From Callorhinus ursinus (Eukaryota; Chordata; Mammalia; Carnivora; Otariidae), in contig NW_020312867.1 of assembly GCF_003265705.1 (NCBI RefSeq), forward strand, positions 4,367,307 to 4,431,306: a stretch of 64,000 nt of DNA. The letters run 5' to 3'. The notes beneath the pieces are model-generated. The model saw nothing but the letters and a program-made list of their open reading frames with translations. It ran no database searches and had not been told where the DNA came from. Both the position numbers and the translations under genes were made by a program. Below, piece after piece: positions 44,471 through 55,992 of this stretch (position 1 is its first letter; the number at the start of each line of letters is the position of its first letter).

Positions 44471-44668
44471 GGCGCCTGGGTGGCTCAGTTGGTTAAGCGA
44501 CTGCCTTCGGCTCAGGTCATGATCCTGGAGTCCCAGGATCAAGTCCCGCATCGGGCTCCCTGCTCTGCAGGGAGTCTGCTTCTCCCTCTGACCCTCTTCC
44601 CTCTCGTGCTCTCTCTCTCTCATTCTCTCTCTCTCAAATAAATAAATAAAATCTTTAAAAAAAAAAAA
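44471..44668 (+). mobile_element. Carnivore SINE, sense
   Basis: GGCGCCTGGGTGGCTCAGTT head, GAGTCCCAGGATC subtype; perfect AAGACCTCTTCCTG at 44457-44470 and 44669-44682. Confidence 0.96.
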
Positions 44669-44699
44669 AAGACCTCTTCCTGAATCATTTAATGTTTAT

Positions 44700-45790
44700 A
44701 TATTATTTTTAAAAAACATTTTGTTATGGAAATTGAGACAGATACAAAAGTAGAATACTATCATGAACCTCCATGTACCTTTTACCTACCTTCAACAATT
44801 TGGTTTTTTTACCAATCTTTTATGTACAATTTACATGCAATAAAATGCACTCATTGTAAGTGTATAGTTTGTATTTTGTGTATTTTGTCAAATGTATATA
44901 TCCTACCAATCAAGCTATAGAACATTTCAAAGTTACCTTGTGCCCCTGTTTAATTAATTTCCACCCCAGTCCCAGGCAAGTACCCATCTGGTTTCTATTG
45001 CTGTTCATTTTGCCTGTTCTAAAATGTCATAGAAATGTTTTGATTCTTTTGATAATCATGAAGTTTTTGAGATTCATCCACGATGCATATATCAGTAGTT
45101 CAGAGTTTTTCTATGGACATTTTGGGCTGGGTAATTTGTTTTTCAGACTGCCATGTGCATTGTAGGATATTAGCAGCATCCCTGACCTCTGTCCAGTAGA
45201 CGCCAGTAGCACTCCCCTCCCCTCCTTTGATTGTAACAATCAAATATGTCTCCACATCGCCACCTGTCCCCTAGAGGACAAAATCCCCTCCTTTTACTGG
45301 TAGATAACCCTAACAGTAGTTGATCCTTTTTATTGTTGGGCAGTATTCCACTGTATGGCTATACTACAATTTATCCATTACTAATTGATGGATATTTGGG
45401 CTGTGTGCAGTTTACTTTCAGTTTCAGGCTAATACAGATAAAGTTCTATTAACTTTCATAGGAAGTCTTTGTATAGACATGTTTTTATTTATTTGGGACA
45501 TTTATCTAGGAGGGAGATTGCTGGGTCCTGTGATAAGTAAATGCCTAACTTTATAAGAAACTGCCAAATTGTACATTTTTACGTTCCCACCAGTGTGAGA
45601 GTTCCAGTTGCTCTAAATTCTTGTCAACATTTGATATTATCATTCTTTTAATTTAAGCCATTATTGTAGATGTGTTATTTCTTTGTAGCTTTAATTTGCT
45701 TTTTCCTGATGACTGATAATGTTGAGCATCTTTTTACGTGCTTGTTGTCAAGTGTTCAAATCTTTTGCCCATTTTTCATTGCATTATTTG
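44700..45790 (-). mobile_element. Ancient L1 3' region, antisense
   Basis: TGCAATAAAATGCACTCATT, TTGTTGGGCAGTATTCCACT, TGATGACTGATAATGTTGAG and ATCTTTTTACGTGCTTG fit reverse-complement L1M 3' sequence. Confidence 0.75.
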
Positions 45791-45850
45791 TCTTATTATT
45801 GAGTTTCCTTTGTCTTTGCCCGTATGTGTGCATAAATATGCACAATTAAG

Positions 45851-46062
45851 GGACACCTGGGTGGCTCAGTCGGTTAAGTGTCTGCCTTCGGCTCAGGTCA
45901 TGATCTCAGGGTCTTGGGATCAAATCCCACATCAGGCTCCTTGCTCAGCAGGGAGCCTGCTTCTCCCTCTGCCTGCCACTCCCCCCTGCTTGTGCGCCCT
46001 CTCTCTCTCTCTCTCTCTGACAAATAAGTAAATAAAATCTTTTAAAAAAAATAATAAACATA
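45851..46062 (+). mobile_element. Carnivore SINE, sense
   Basis: GGACACCTGGGTGGCTCAGT head; perfect CACAATTAAG at 45841-45850 and 46063-46072. Confidence 0.94.
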
Positions 46063-46148
46063 CACAATTAAGAAAAATGAAATAATGAATACAATTTTAT
46101 ATACTTTCATATTTAAAACATGAACATTTCTCATAACGTTAAATATTT

Positions 46149-46478
46149 TTTTTAAGATTTAAGCAAGCTTGGGGCACCTGGTTGGCTCAGTCAGTTAAGT
46201 GTCTGCCTTCAGTTCAGGTCATGACCTCAGGGTCCTGGGATTGAGTCCCACGTCGGGCTCCCTGCTTATCGGGAAGTCTGCTTCTCCCTCTGCCTCTCCT
46301 CCTCCCCCGCCCCGCTCATGCACGTTCTCTCTCTCTCTCTCAAATAAATAAATCTTTAAAAAAAAAGATTTAAGCATGCTCCCCACTGAGCAAGGAGCCC
46401 GAACAGGACTTGATCCCAGGACCCTGGAATCATGACCTGAGCCGAAGGCAGATGTTTGACTGAGCCACCCAGGCATCC
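46149..46478 (-). mobile_element. Antisense SINE split by a later SINE
   Basis: Left stub 46149-46169, right body 46365-46478 (CCCACTGAGCAAGGAGCCCG to GAGCCACCCAGGCATCC). Outer flanks CTCATAACGTTAAATATTT (46130-46148) and CTCATGACATTAAGTATTT (46479-46497), 16 of 19 identical. Confidence 0.9.
46170..46364 (+). mobile_element. Carnivore SINE, sense, nested
   Basis: GGGGCACCTGGTTGGCTCAG head; duplication AAGATTTAAGCAAGCT (46154-46169) / AAGATTTAAGCATGCT (46365-46380), which are SINE sequence of the host copy. Confidence 0.94.
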
Positions 46479-46499
46479 CTCATGACATTAAGTATTTCT

Positions 46500-46685
46500 G
46501 AAAAGATGAATCTTAATGAAGAAGCAATACCTGAGAGAGGGTCTTCACCAGAATCCCACTATGCTGGCACAATTTTCTTGAACTTGTCAGCCTCCAGAGA
46601 ACTGTGAGAAATAAATTTCTGTTGTTTATAAGCCACCCAGTGTGTGGTATTTAGTTATAGCAGCTCAAACAGGCTAAGACAATTG
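46500..46685 (+). mobile_element. MaLR-type LTR 3' part, sense
   Basis: GGGTCTTCACCAGAATCCCA, CTCCAGAGAACTGTGAGAAA, ATAAATTTCTGTTGTTTATA, AGCCACCCAGTGTGTGGTAT, ACAGGCTAAGACA end. Same family as the antisense piece at 32405-32595. Confidence 0.65.
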
Positions 46686-48141
46686 TGAAATGAGAATTTA
46701 ACAAATTTTTTTCCAAATATTTACCAGTTTGTCCCAAACTACAAAATTATCCTCCCCCACAAAGAAATGTGACACAAAATTCATTAATGAACAATCAGAA
46801 CTAGATAAAAAGAAAAGTCACCAACAGCAATCCACAGAGTAGAAGACAATATTTGCAAATCATATATCTGATAGGGGATTTGTATATAAATTATATCAAG
46901 AACTCAGTGTAACAAGAGACAAAGAAGGAAAGAAGGACACTACATAATCATAAAGGGAACGATCCAACAAGATTACATCAGTGGATAGATCATCTAAGCA
47001 GAAGATCAACAAGGAAACAGTGACTTTGAGTGACACATTGGACCAGATGGATCAAACAGATGCATTCAGAATACTTCATCCTAAAACAGCCAAATACACA
47101 TTCTTTTCAAGTGTACATGGAACATTATCCAAAAGAGATCACATGTTAGGCCACAAAACAAGTCTCAACAAATTAAAAAATGTTGAAGTCATACAGTGCA
47201 TCTTTTCTGACCACAATGCTATGCAACTAGAAATCAGTCATAAGAAAAAAATCTAGAAAGAACACAAATACGTGGAGGTTAAATAATATGGTACTGAACG
47301 ATGAATGGGTCCACCAAGATATCGGAGGAAATAAAAAAATACATGGAGAGAAATGAAAATGAAAATGCCAGAGTCCAAAATCTTTGGGATGCAGCAAAAA
47401 CTGTTCTAAGAGGGAAGTTTATAACAATGCAGGCCAGCTGCAAGAAGCAAGAAAAATCTGAAATAAGCAACCTAAACCTTACATCTGAAGCAGCTAGAAA
47501 AAGAACAAATAAAACTGCAGACCAGTAGAAAAAAGTAAATAATAAAGAATAGAATAGAAATAAATGAAATAGGAACTGAAAAAACAATAAAACATTAATA
47601 AACCAGGAGCTGCCTCTTCAAAAAGATCAACAAAATTAATAAACCTTTAGCCAGACTCATCAAAAAAAAGAGAGAGCAAGAACTCAAAATCAGAGATGAA
47701 AGAGGAGAAATAACAACTAACACCACAGAAATACAAAGGATTATAAGAGAATACTATGAAAAACTATATGCCAACAGATTGGACATCCTAGAAGAAATGG
47801 ATAAATTCTTAGAAACATATAACCCCCCAAAACTGAATCAGGAAGAAATAGAAATTTGAACAGAGTGATTACTAGCAATGAAATTAAATCAGTAATTGGA
47901 AAACTCCCAACAAACAAAAGTCTAGGACCCAGTGGCTTCACAGGTAAATTCTAAACATTTAAAGAAGAGTTAATACCTATTCTTCTCAAACTATTTGAAA
48001 ACATGTAAAAGGAAGGAAGACTTCCAGATTCATTCTGTAAGGTCTAAGCAATACCCTCACCCTAAAACCAGATAAAGACACTACAGAAAAAGACAACTAC
48101 AGGCCAATATCGCTGATGAATATAAATGCAAAGTATTAGCA

Positions 48142-48238
48142 GGGGTGCCTGAATGGCTCAGTCAGAAGAGCATGTGACTCTTAATCTCGGGGTTGCAAGT
48201 TTAAGCCCCACTTCAGGTGTAGAGATTACTTAAAAAAA
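48142..48238 (+). mobile_element. Old tRNA-Lys SINE, sense, inside L1
   Basis: GGTGCCTGAATGGCTCAGTC, AGAGCATGTGACTCTTAATC, TTTAAGCCCCACTTCAGGTG; keeps tRNA-Lys-like CTCTTAATC. Flanks TATTAGCA / AATTAGCA. Confidence 0.88.
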
Positions 48239-48732
48239 ATTAGCAAAAAAAAATTAACAAACCAAATCCAACAATATATTTAAAAAGTCATTCACCATGA
48301 TTTAAGTGGGATTTATTCCTGGGATGCAGGAGTGGTTCAGTATTTGCAAATCAGTCAGTGTAATACATCACATCAGCAAGAGAAAGGATAATGATATGAT
48401 CATTTCAATAGATGCAGAAAAATCATTTGACAAAGTACAACATCCATTCTTGATAAAAACCCCCAACAAAGTAGGATTTATACCTCAACATTATAAAGGC
48501 CGTATATGAAAAACCCACAGCTAACTTCATACTCAGTGGTAAAACTGAGAGCTTTTCCCCTAAGATCAGGAACAAGGCAAGGATATCTACTCTCACCACT
48601 TTTATTCAACATAGTACTGGAAGTCCTAGCCACAGCATTCAGACAAGAAAAAGAAATAAAAGGCATCTAAATTGGTAAGGAAGAAGTAAAACTTCCACTA
48701 TTTGCAGATGTCCTGATACTATATATAACCCT

Positions 48733-48819
48733 GGGGCACCTAGCTGTTCAGTCTGTAGAGCATGGGACTCATGCCCCATAGTGGGCATGGAGCCTACTTA
48801 AAAACAAACAAACAAAAAC
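48733..48819 (+). mobile_element. Old tRNA-Lys SINE, sense, internally shortened, inside L1
   Basis: GGGCACCTAGCTGTTCAGTC, TAGAGCATGGGACTCATGCC, GGCATGGAGCCTACTTAAAA; the T-arm region is deleted. Flanks AACCCT. Confidence 0.83.
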
Positions 48820-50289
48820 AACCCTAAAGACTCCACCAAAAAATTACTAGAGCTGATAAATGAGTTCAGTAAGGTTGCAGGATACAAAATTAATATACAG
48901 AAACCTATTGCATTTTTATACACAAATAATGAAGTAGCAGAAAGAAATTAAGAAAACAATCCCATTTACAGTTGTACCCAAAAAGAATAAAATACCTAGG
49001 AATAAACTTAACCAAGGAAGTGAAAGACTTATATTCTGAAAACTAGAAAACACTGATGAAAGAAATTGAAGATGACACAAACAAATGGAAAGATATTCCA
49101 TGCTCATGGATTGAGACAACTAATATTAAAATGTCCATATTACCCAAAGCAATCTACAGATTTGATGCATCCCTAGCAAAACACCAACATTTTCACAGAA
49201 CTAGAACAAATAATCCTAAAACTTATATGGAACTACAAAAGACCCTGAATAGCCAAAGCAGTCTTGAAAAAGAAGAACAAAACTTGAGTTACCACAATCT
49301 AGATTTCAAGATACGCTATGAAATGGTAGTAATCAAAACAGTGTAGTACTGGCACAAAAGTGACACATAAAATAATAGAACAGAATAGAGAGCCCAGAAA
49401 TAAACCCACAATTATATGGTCAATCTAAGCAAAGGAGGCAAGAATATGCAATGGGAAAAAGTCTCTTCAACAAATGGTGGTGGGAACACTGGATAGCTAT
49501 ATGCAAAAGAATGAAACTGGACCACTTTCTTTCACTATACACAGAAATAAAATGGATTCAGGACCTAAATGTGAGACCTGAAACTATACAAATCCTAGAA
49601 GAGGGTACAGGCAGTAATTTCTCTGACATCAGCTGTGGCAATTTTTTTCTAGATATGTCTCCTGAGGCAAGGGAAACAAAAGCAAAAATAAACTACTAGG
49701 ACTACATCAAAATAAAAAGCTTCTGCACAGCAAAGGAAACAATTAACAAAACAAAAAGACAGCCACTGAATAGGAGAAGATATTGCAAGCAACATATCTG
49801 ATAAAAGGTTAGTATCCAAAATATATAAAGAATTAACAAAACAACATAAAAAAACCCCCAAGTAATCGGGCAGAAGACATGAACAGACATTTCTGCAAAG
49901 AAGACATCCAGATGGCCAACAGACACATGAAAAGATGCTCAGCATCACTCATCATCAGGGAAATGCAAATCAAAACCACAATGAGATATCACCTCTCACC
50001 AGTCAGAATGGCTAAAATAAAAAACACAAGAAATAACAAGTATCAGCAAGGATGTGGAAAAAAAGGAACCCTCGTGCACTGTTGGTGGAAATGCAAACTG
50101 GTGCAGCCATCTCAAAATATTAAAAATAGAATTAGCATATGATCCAGTAATTCCACTACTGGGTATTTACCAAAGAATATGAAAACATTAATTCTAAAAG
50201 ATATGTGCACCCCTATGTTTATTGTAGCATTATTTACAATAGCCAGATTATGGAAGCAGCCCAGGTATCCATCAGTAGATGAATGGATA

Positions 50290-50495
50290 GGAACACCTGA
50301 TTTGCACTGCCAGTTAAAGCCTCTGACCCTTGGTTTCGGCTCAGGTGGTGATCTCAGAGTCATGAGATTGAGCCCCGAGTTGGGCTCTGTGCTCCACATA
50401 GAGTCTTCTTAAGAATCTCATTCCCTCTCCCTGTTGCCCCTACCCCTGGCGCACACTCTCTCTCTCTCTCAAATAAATCTTTTTATAAAAAAAAA
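50290..50495 (+). mobile_element. Diverged carnivore SINE, sense, inside L1
   Basis: GTTTCGGCTCAGGTGGTGAT, GATTGAGCCCCGAGTTGGGC, CT-rich body, CTCAAATAAATC tail. Flanks TAGATGAATGGATA (50276-50289) / TAGATGATGGATA (50496-50508). Confidence 0.9.
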
Positions 50496-50807
50496 TAGAT
50501 GATGGATAAAGAAGATGTGATCTGTATACACAACAGAATATTGCTCAGCCATAAAAAATGAAATCTTGCTATTTGCAACAATATGGATGGATCTAGAGGG
50601 TATAGTGCTAAGTGAAATAAGTCAGAGAAAAACAAATACTATATGATTTCACTCATACGGAATTTAAGAAACAAAACAAATGAACAAAGGAGAAAGACAA
50701 AAAAGCAGACTCTTAAATATAGAGAACAAACTGGTAATTACAGGGATGGGAGTGGGGGGGATGGATGGATGAAATAGGTGAAGGGGATTAAGAATACACT
50801 TATTTTG

Positions 50808-51008
50808 GGGTGCCTGGGTGGCTCAGTTGGTTAAGCGACTGCCTTTGGCTCAGGTCATGATCCTGGAGTCCCAGGATCGAGTCCCGCATCGGGCTCCCTG
50901 CTCAGCGGGGAGTCTGCTTCTCCCTCTGACCCTCCCCCGTCTCATGCTCTCTCTCTCTCTCTCTCTCATTCTCTCTCTCAAGTAAATGGATAGAATCTTA
51001 AAAAAAAA
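50808..51008 (+). mobile_element. Carnivore SINE, sense, perfect 18-bp duplication
   Basis: GGGTGCCTGGGTGGCTCAGT head; AAGAATACACTTATTTTG at 50790-50807 and 51009-51026, identical, inside the L1 3' UTR. Confidence 0.96.
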
Positions 51009-51129
51009 AAGAATACACTTATTTTGATGAGCACTGAGTAATGTGTAGAATTATTGAATCACTGTATTGTACACCTGAAACTAATATAACATTGTATGTT
51101 AATTATACTGAAATAAAAATAAAAGAATG

Positions 51130-52060
51130 ATAAAATGTTAAACATATAGGAAAAAATATATATCAAGAACTTGTATAACTCAGTAATAAAGAGTCAAATA
51201 ACCCAATTTTTAAAAATGGGCGAAGAATTTGAATAGGTATTTCTCCCAAACAAATTCTGTCAGTCATTTGACATGAAAATATGCTCAACACCATTTGGCA
51301 CTGGGGAAATGTCAATCAAAATCACAGTGAGACACCACTTCATATCCACCAGGATGGCTATAATCAGAAAGGTAATAACAAGGGTTGGTGAGAATGCAGA
51401 GAAGTTGGAACCCTTGTACACTGCTAGTGGGAATGTAAAATGGTGTAACTGCTTTGTAAAAAAGTTTGGCAATTCCCCAAAAGGCATAGAACATACGACC
51501 CAGCAGTTTTACTCCTAGGTGTAAATATATATATATATACCCAAGAGAAATGAAAGCATCCACACAAAAACTTGTATGCAGGGGCTCCCGGGTGGCTCAA
51601 TTGTTTAAGCAGCAGCTTTTGGCCGGGTCATGATCCCAGGGTCCTGGGATCAAGCCCCACATCGGGCTCCCTGCTCACTGGGGAGTCTGCTTCTCCCTCT
51701 CCCTCTGCCTGCTGGTCCCCCTGCTTGGGCTCTCTCTCTGTCAAGTAAATAAAATCTTAAAAAAACTTGTATACAGATATTCATAGCATTTTCATAATAG
51801 TGAAAAGTGGAAGCAACCCAAATGTCTATCAACTGATAAATGAATGAATGAATAAATCTGATATTTTTTGGTAAAGAGTATTGTTTGGTAATTTAAAAAA
51901 AATAACTGTTACTTGCTACACCACCTTGCAAATAGTATGCTAAGTGAAAGAAGCTGGTCACAAAAGACCAGTTATTATATGGTTTCTATTATATGAGATA
52001 TCTAGAATAGACAAATGCACCTCGACCTAGTCTAAAACTCTACCCTTTAATTTAACCCAT
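51130..52060 (+). mobile_element. Second L1 3' fragment, sense
   Basis: GAAGAATTTGAATAGGTATT, GACACCACTTCATATCCACC, ATACGACCCAGCAGTTTTAC and GGAAGCAACCCAAATGTCTA; an independent diverged L1 3' end following the larger copy. Confidence 0.8.
51582..51760 (+). mobile_element. Carnivore SINE, sense
   Basis: GGGCTCCCGGGTGGCTCAAT head; AAAAACTTGTATGCAG (51566-51581) / AAAAACTTGTATACAG (51761-51776). Confidence 0.94.
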
Positions 52061-52320
52061 TAAATTAACAACAGAATTGTTCATAGTACTCAGATGAAGG
52101 TGATGACTAGTAATAGTTCATCTTTATTTCATACCTTATAGATCTTCCTTTTCAATAACTATTTTTTTAAAAAATAGCATTTATTCAAGCCATTTATTCA
52201 GTAAATAAGCAGCATTGAATAAATAGAAAAATAATATGGAAAGAAAAAAATCAATCACAATACCAAGTAATTGATATAGTTAAATGTCAAGGATAAGGAG
52301 CATAGTATTTCATTCCTTAA

Positions 52321-52375
52321 TTAGGGGATTAGGGTAGTGTTAGGGTTATGAGTTAGGGATAGGGTTAGCGTTAGC
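52321..52375. repeat. Degenerate telomere-like (TTAGGG)n tract
   Basis: Four exact TTAGGG hexamers (52321, 52329, 52340, 52353) among TTAGCG/TAGGGT variants in 55 bp. Confidence 0.75.
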
Positions 52376-52601
52376 CCTCATGCAAAATGGCTGTGAGGGA
52401 GTAGACATGGTAAGTAGCCAACCTCTGATGACTATGTAACGAGTAGGGCTGGTCTTGCACCTTTATAGACACTTCCTGGATGTTGGGTATTAAAGGCCCA
52501 GAATTCACACTCTTCATTTGTGCTCAGAGCTTATCCCATGGAGGCTATAAAGCTGAGTAGGAAAAACACATTTAACCCCGTGGTTAGAAAGGAATTGAAG
52601 G

Positions 52602-52808
52602 GGGGCGCCTGGGTGGCTCAGTTGGTTAGGCGACTGCCTTCGGCTCAGGTCATGATCCTGGAGTCCCGGGATCGAGTCCCACATCGGGCTCCCTGCTCAG
52701 CGGGGAGTCTGCTTCTCCCTCTGACCCTCTTCCCTCTCGTGCTCTCTATCTCTCATTCTCTCTCTCTCAAATAAATAAATAAAATCTTTAAAAAAAAAAA
52801 AAAAAAAA
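52602..52808 (+). mobile_element. Young-looking carnivore SINE, sense
   Basis: GGGCGCCTGGGTGGCTCAGT head, close to consensus throughout, long uninterrupted A-tail; identical AGAAAGGAATTGAAGG at 52586-52601 and 52809-52824. Confidence 0.96.
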
Positions 52809-53351
52809 AGAAAGGAATTGAAGGCTATTAAGTACCTGAACATTTGAAAGACTTTTGAAGTAGAATGGAGGGCAGTAAGAGGTAGCAGAATTCTGTCTGG
52901 ACAATTATAAGTTTAATGTCTGATACAAAAAAAATAGCATTGGTGCTAATCATATTTATGACAATTTTTTAGACTTAGCCCTATGTTTAACTGATTTCAT
53001 CCCTTCTCAAGGTCTTTGTTTTTGGTTAATTATTATTCAGATAGTATTTTTATGAAAAGTACTAGATGAAAGTATCTTTATGTTAATTTCACATTGAAAG
53101 CTTGGTCAGGGAGAGGGCAGAATTATTAGGTTATATTATTTTCCACCCCTAATTCTTTACTATTTTGGCATTGTCTTCTGGTCTTTTGTACAAAGCAGAA
53201 ATCTAAGGCCAGCCTGATTTCTGGTTCTCTGTGTATGACTTCTTTTTTTCTTTGTCGGTTGATTGTGGAGCATTTTCTTTATCCTTGAAATCTAAAAGTT
53301 TTACCAGAAAAAAATCTAGTTGTCACTATCTTTTCAGTAATTTTGCCTGTT

Positions 53352-53425
53352 TTTTTTTAATTCAATTAGCCAACATATAGTACATCATTAGTTTCTGATG
53401 TAGCATTCAATGGTTCATCAGTTGC
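53352..53425 (-). mobile_element. Short antisense L1 3' end
   Basis: AATTCAATTAGCCAACATAT, AGTACATCATTAGTTTCTGA, GATGTAGCATTCAATGGTTC: L1 tail of about 70 bp. Confidence 0.8.
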
Positions 53426-53521
53426 CTAAGGTATTTTGTGAGCTTTTTTGAGCTAGAGATGCAGAACATTCTTTGACTCAGGAAAGTATTCATTTCCCTT
53501 TTAAAAACCTTTGATTATTGG

Positions 53522-53625
53522 GGCACCTGGCTGGCTCAGTGGGTAGAGCACGCGACTCTTGATCTCAGGGTTGTGAATTCAGGCCCCACGTTGGGCATGG
53601 CGCCTACTTAAAAAAAAAAAACAAA
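53522..53625 (+). mobile_element. Old tRNA-Lys SINE, sense
   Basis: CACCTGGCTGGCTCAGTGGG, TAGAGCACGCGACTCTTGAT, CAGGCCCCACGTTGGGCATG: the most tRNA-like copy, keeping an A-box-like TGGCTCAGTGGG and a CTT anticodon-like loop. Flanks ACCTTTGATTATTGG / ACTTTGATTATGG. Confidence 0.9.
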
Positions 53626-54608
53626 AAACTTTGATTATGGTTTCTGTTCATTTGTTTCAGGGATAACAATTAGTTGAAATTTACTTCTCTTTTCTCTCCT
53701 TATCGATCTCTCATTGTTCCCATTACTTTGTCCTTTCCATCTCTATTATGGAAGTTTCTCAAATTTGCAATCCCCATACATCTGATTAAGTATTCTGCTC
53801 TTTACACTTCTAGGATTTGAAATCTGAGTTGGCATATTTACTTTTTAAATGATTTTTCCTTTGCTTTTCCCCCCTCTCTTATTTCCACTTTTGTATCTCA
53901 CCTACTTCTTTTCATTTCTGTCTATGGACTTTGATCTTTCATGTCAATGTTTTATCAGATTTGTTGAGAATAATGTAGTTGATGTCTAAAATTTAACCTG
54001 TTCCTCCTTACATATTCACTTTCTGAATTACAAATGCAGAGTTTCTCTTATGTTGTAGAATGTCACCTCCCCTCAGTTATTCTTCCTTGAAAAAAGAGAG
54101 GGGTATATAGGTCTAGCACCTACCAAATAAACAGGATTAGATAGGTACCTCACTGCCTACTTGTTGGTATTATAAATCATCCTTTCAGATGTTAAGCTCA
54201 AGGACTAATTGGTGCACATAGTTTTGGAATACTTTTTGTGTCTAACAGTCATTTTTGTGCCTCCTACTTGATTGAGGGGACAGGGCCAAGGGGGGACAGG
54301 GGGATCGCTTTCTGTGGCCTGGGTAATTTGACTTTGGAAAAGAGAATTTGTTTTTGATAATTTGAAGCCTAAGCTACAAATACCTGTGGTTCCTAAACGT
54401 AAGGCTCCTAGGACTTTTGCTTGCCCAAGTCTTCCTGCGTCTGTCTTCAGATTCCAGGATGCGTGTACTACTTTTGTGTATTATAGAACCTGAAGTAGAG
54501 AGGGGAGGCCATGTGCATGTAATAGTGCTGACTGTTCTAAGTGGGTCTGTCATAGTAGGGTGGTACATATCACCTCTGCCATTGCTGGCTCTGGAGAGAG
54601 CGGTTTTA
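53626..54608. other. Unassigned intron sequence
   Basis: No gene; possibly old L1 debris at 53640-54060 (TGAATTACAAATGCAG). No confident call. Confidence 0.5.
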
Positions 54609-54817
54609 TTTTTTTTAAAAAATTTTTAAGATATTTATTTATTTGAGAGTAAGAGAGAGTGAGCACAGGGGGCGGGGAGGGACAGAGGGAGAGAATCCAA
54701 GCAGACTCTTTGCTGAGTGCAGAGCAGACTCGGTACTCAGTCTCATGAACCTGAGGATCAGGACCTGAGCCAAAACCAAGAATCAGATGCTCAGCTGACT
54801 GTGCCACCCAGGTGCCT
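54609..54817 (-). mobile_element. Carnivore SINE, antisense
   Basis: AAGATATTTATTTATTTGAG to GTGCCACCCAGGTGCCT; CTGGAGAGAGCGGTTTTA (54591-54608) / CTGGAGAAAGCTGTTTTA (54818-54835). Confidence 0.93.
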
Positions 54818-54835
54818 CTGGAGAAAGCTGTTTTA

Positions 54836-55604
54836 GAGCAGGTAGTTGGAGGAGGCGGAGCCACATGTGGGGGTTAGAAATCTGTTACCTTCCTGCCTAG
54901 CTCTTTTGTTGTATTTCAAGCCCCATTCCTGCCTTGGGTCAACTGGGTCAACAGTTCTTTGAGCTGTGCGGTCCTAATTTCCAGGGTTGTTAATAACTTT
55001 GACTCTCATTGTTTCCTTAAGTATAGCAATGAAAATACCAATGAAAAATTAGGGTGGAGGCAATGATAGAGATGAACCAGGTATTGTTAGGTAGCCTCCA
55101 TTCTAACTTCCAGCTTGGATTTACTTTTTGAAAGGAGGAGGTTGAGAGAATAGTATGGAAAGCAGCCACTCGTGGAAGAAGAGTTAGAGATCTTGCACCA
55201 AATGATTTCCAGTTCCTCAGGGAAGTATGATTAACATTGAAGTCAAATAGACAAGGATTAAAGTAATCATAGTGTCCCTAGATCTGGAAAATGTTAGGCC
55301 ATCATTTTCTAAATGACAACATGGAAGCTAAGAAGGGTTTAAGGAACTCCAAGGACATAGAAAAAAACCAAGATGGAATACAGGGTGGTATAGTTCACTT
55401 TTAGATTCATTTAGCCATATTTTATTTGATTTTCTGACATACGATTTCGTCTGTATTAAAAAACAAATTTAAGAAACAGTCAAATTTTATAATAAGCAAA
55501 AGAAGAAAAAGCTTTCTCCATCACTTTCTTGGAGCAAATTCGTAAGCCACATTCCCCACCTGACTCAGTTTCCTCATATAAGGTAAATTAAATAATGTAT
55601 GAAA
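54836..55604. other. Unassigned intron sequence
   Basis: No repeat or gene confidently recognised. Confidence 0.55.
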
Positions 55605-55765
55605 GGTGTGGTTCTAAACTTTCGCCTCATATTAGAATCACCTGGCTAGTGTTTAAATGCCCAAAGCTCAGGCCACAGTGCAGACCTAGTATGGCTCGAG
55701 CATTATTTTTTAAAGTTCCCCAAATAATTACAATGTGTAGCCAAAGTTGAGAGCTACTGAAGTTC
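55605..55765 (+). mobile_element. MER5A-like hAT transposon fossil
   Basis: TGGTTCTAAACTTTCGCCTC, TTAGAATCACCTGGCTAGTG at one end and AGTTGAGAGCTACTGAA at the other are diverged MER5A termini. Confidence 0.75.
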
Positions 55766-55992
55766 TTTCAAGGTATTTGAAAGATCATTTGATCTCAGAT
55801 ATTCTGACTTCAGTCATTTTCGAGTAATTGGGGCAGTTCTAATTAGTGAGTATTGGCCTGAAATAAAGTAGATCACTTGGTTCTGATATTTCTGCCAGTT
55901 GTGCACTATGAGTAGGGTAGAGTCACCCTAATAAGAAGAGAGTTTGGTATATGGTGGAAGAAACATTGAACTTGAGATTGAAAGACCAGACC

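Larger units (their letters stand above)
46790..51125 (+). mobile_element. Degraded L1 with ORF2, sense, carrying four SINEs
   Basis: Translations give L1 ORF2 pieces in order: endonuclease (46981-47256: TAKYTFFSSVHGTLSKRDHM, IFSDHNAMQLE), linker (47301-47520: NLWDAAKTVLRGKFI), reverse transcriptase (48300-48500: [37 protein letters not shown]), later [20 protein letters not shown] (49540-49660) and [14 protein letters not shown]. Frames are cut by many stops and shifts, ORF1 is missing, and there is rearranged ORF2-like sequence at the 5' end. It cannot transpose. The 3' UTR ends near 51125 with CACCTGAAACTAATATAACA. Confidence 0.92.

Noticed and set aside
46981..48509. Endonuclease and reverse-transcriptase-like peptides as a possible active gene
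   Set aside because: They are pieces of a dead L1 ORF2 with many stops and frameshifts.
53522..53625. A tRNA-Lys gene
   Set aside because: Acceptor stem is not maintained and an A-rich tail with target duplication follows; it is a SINE.
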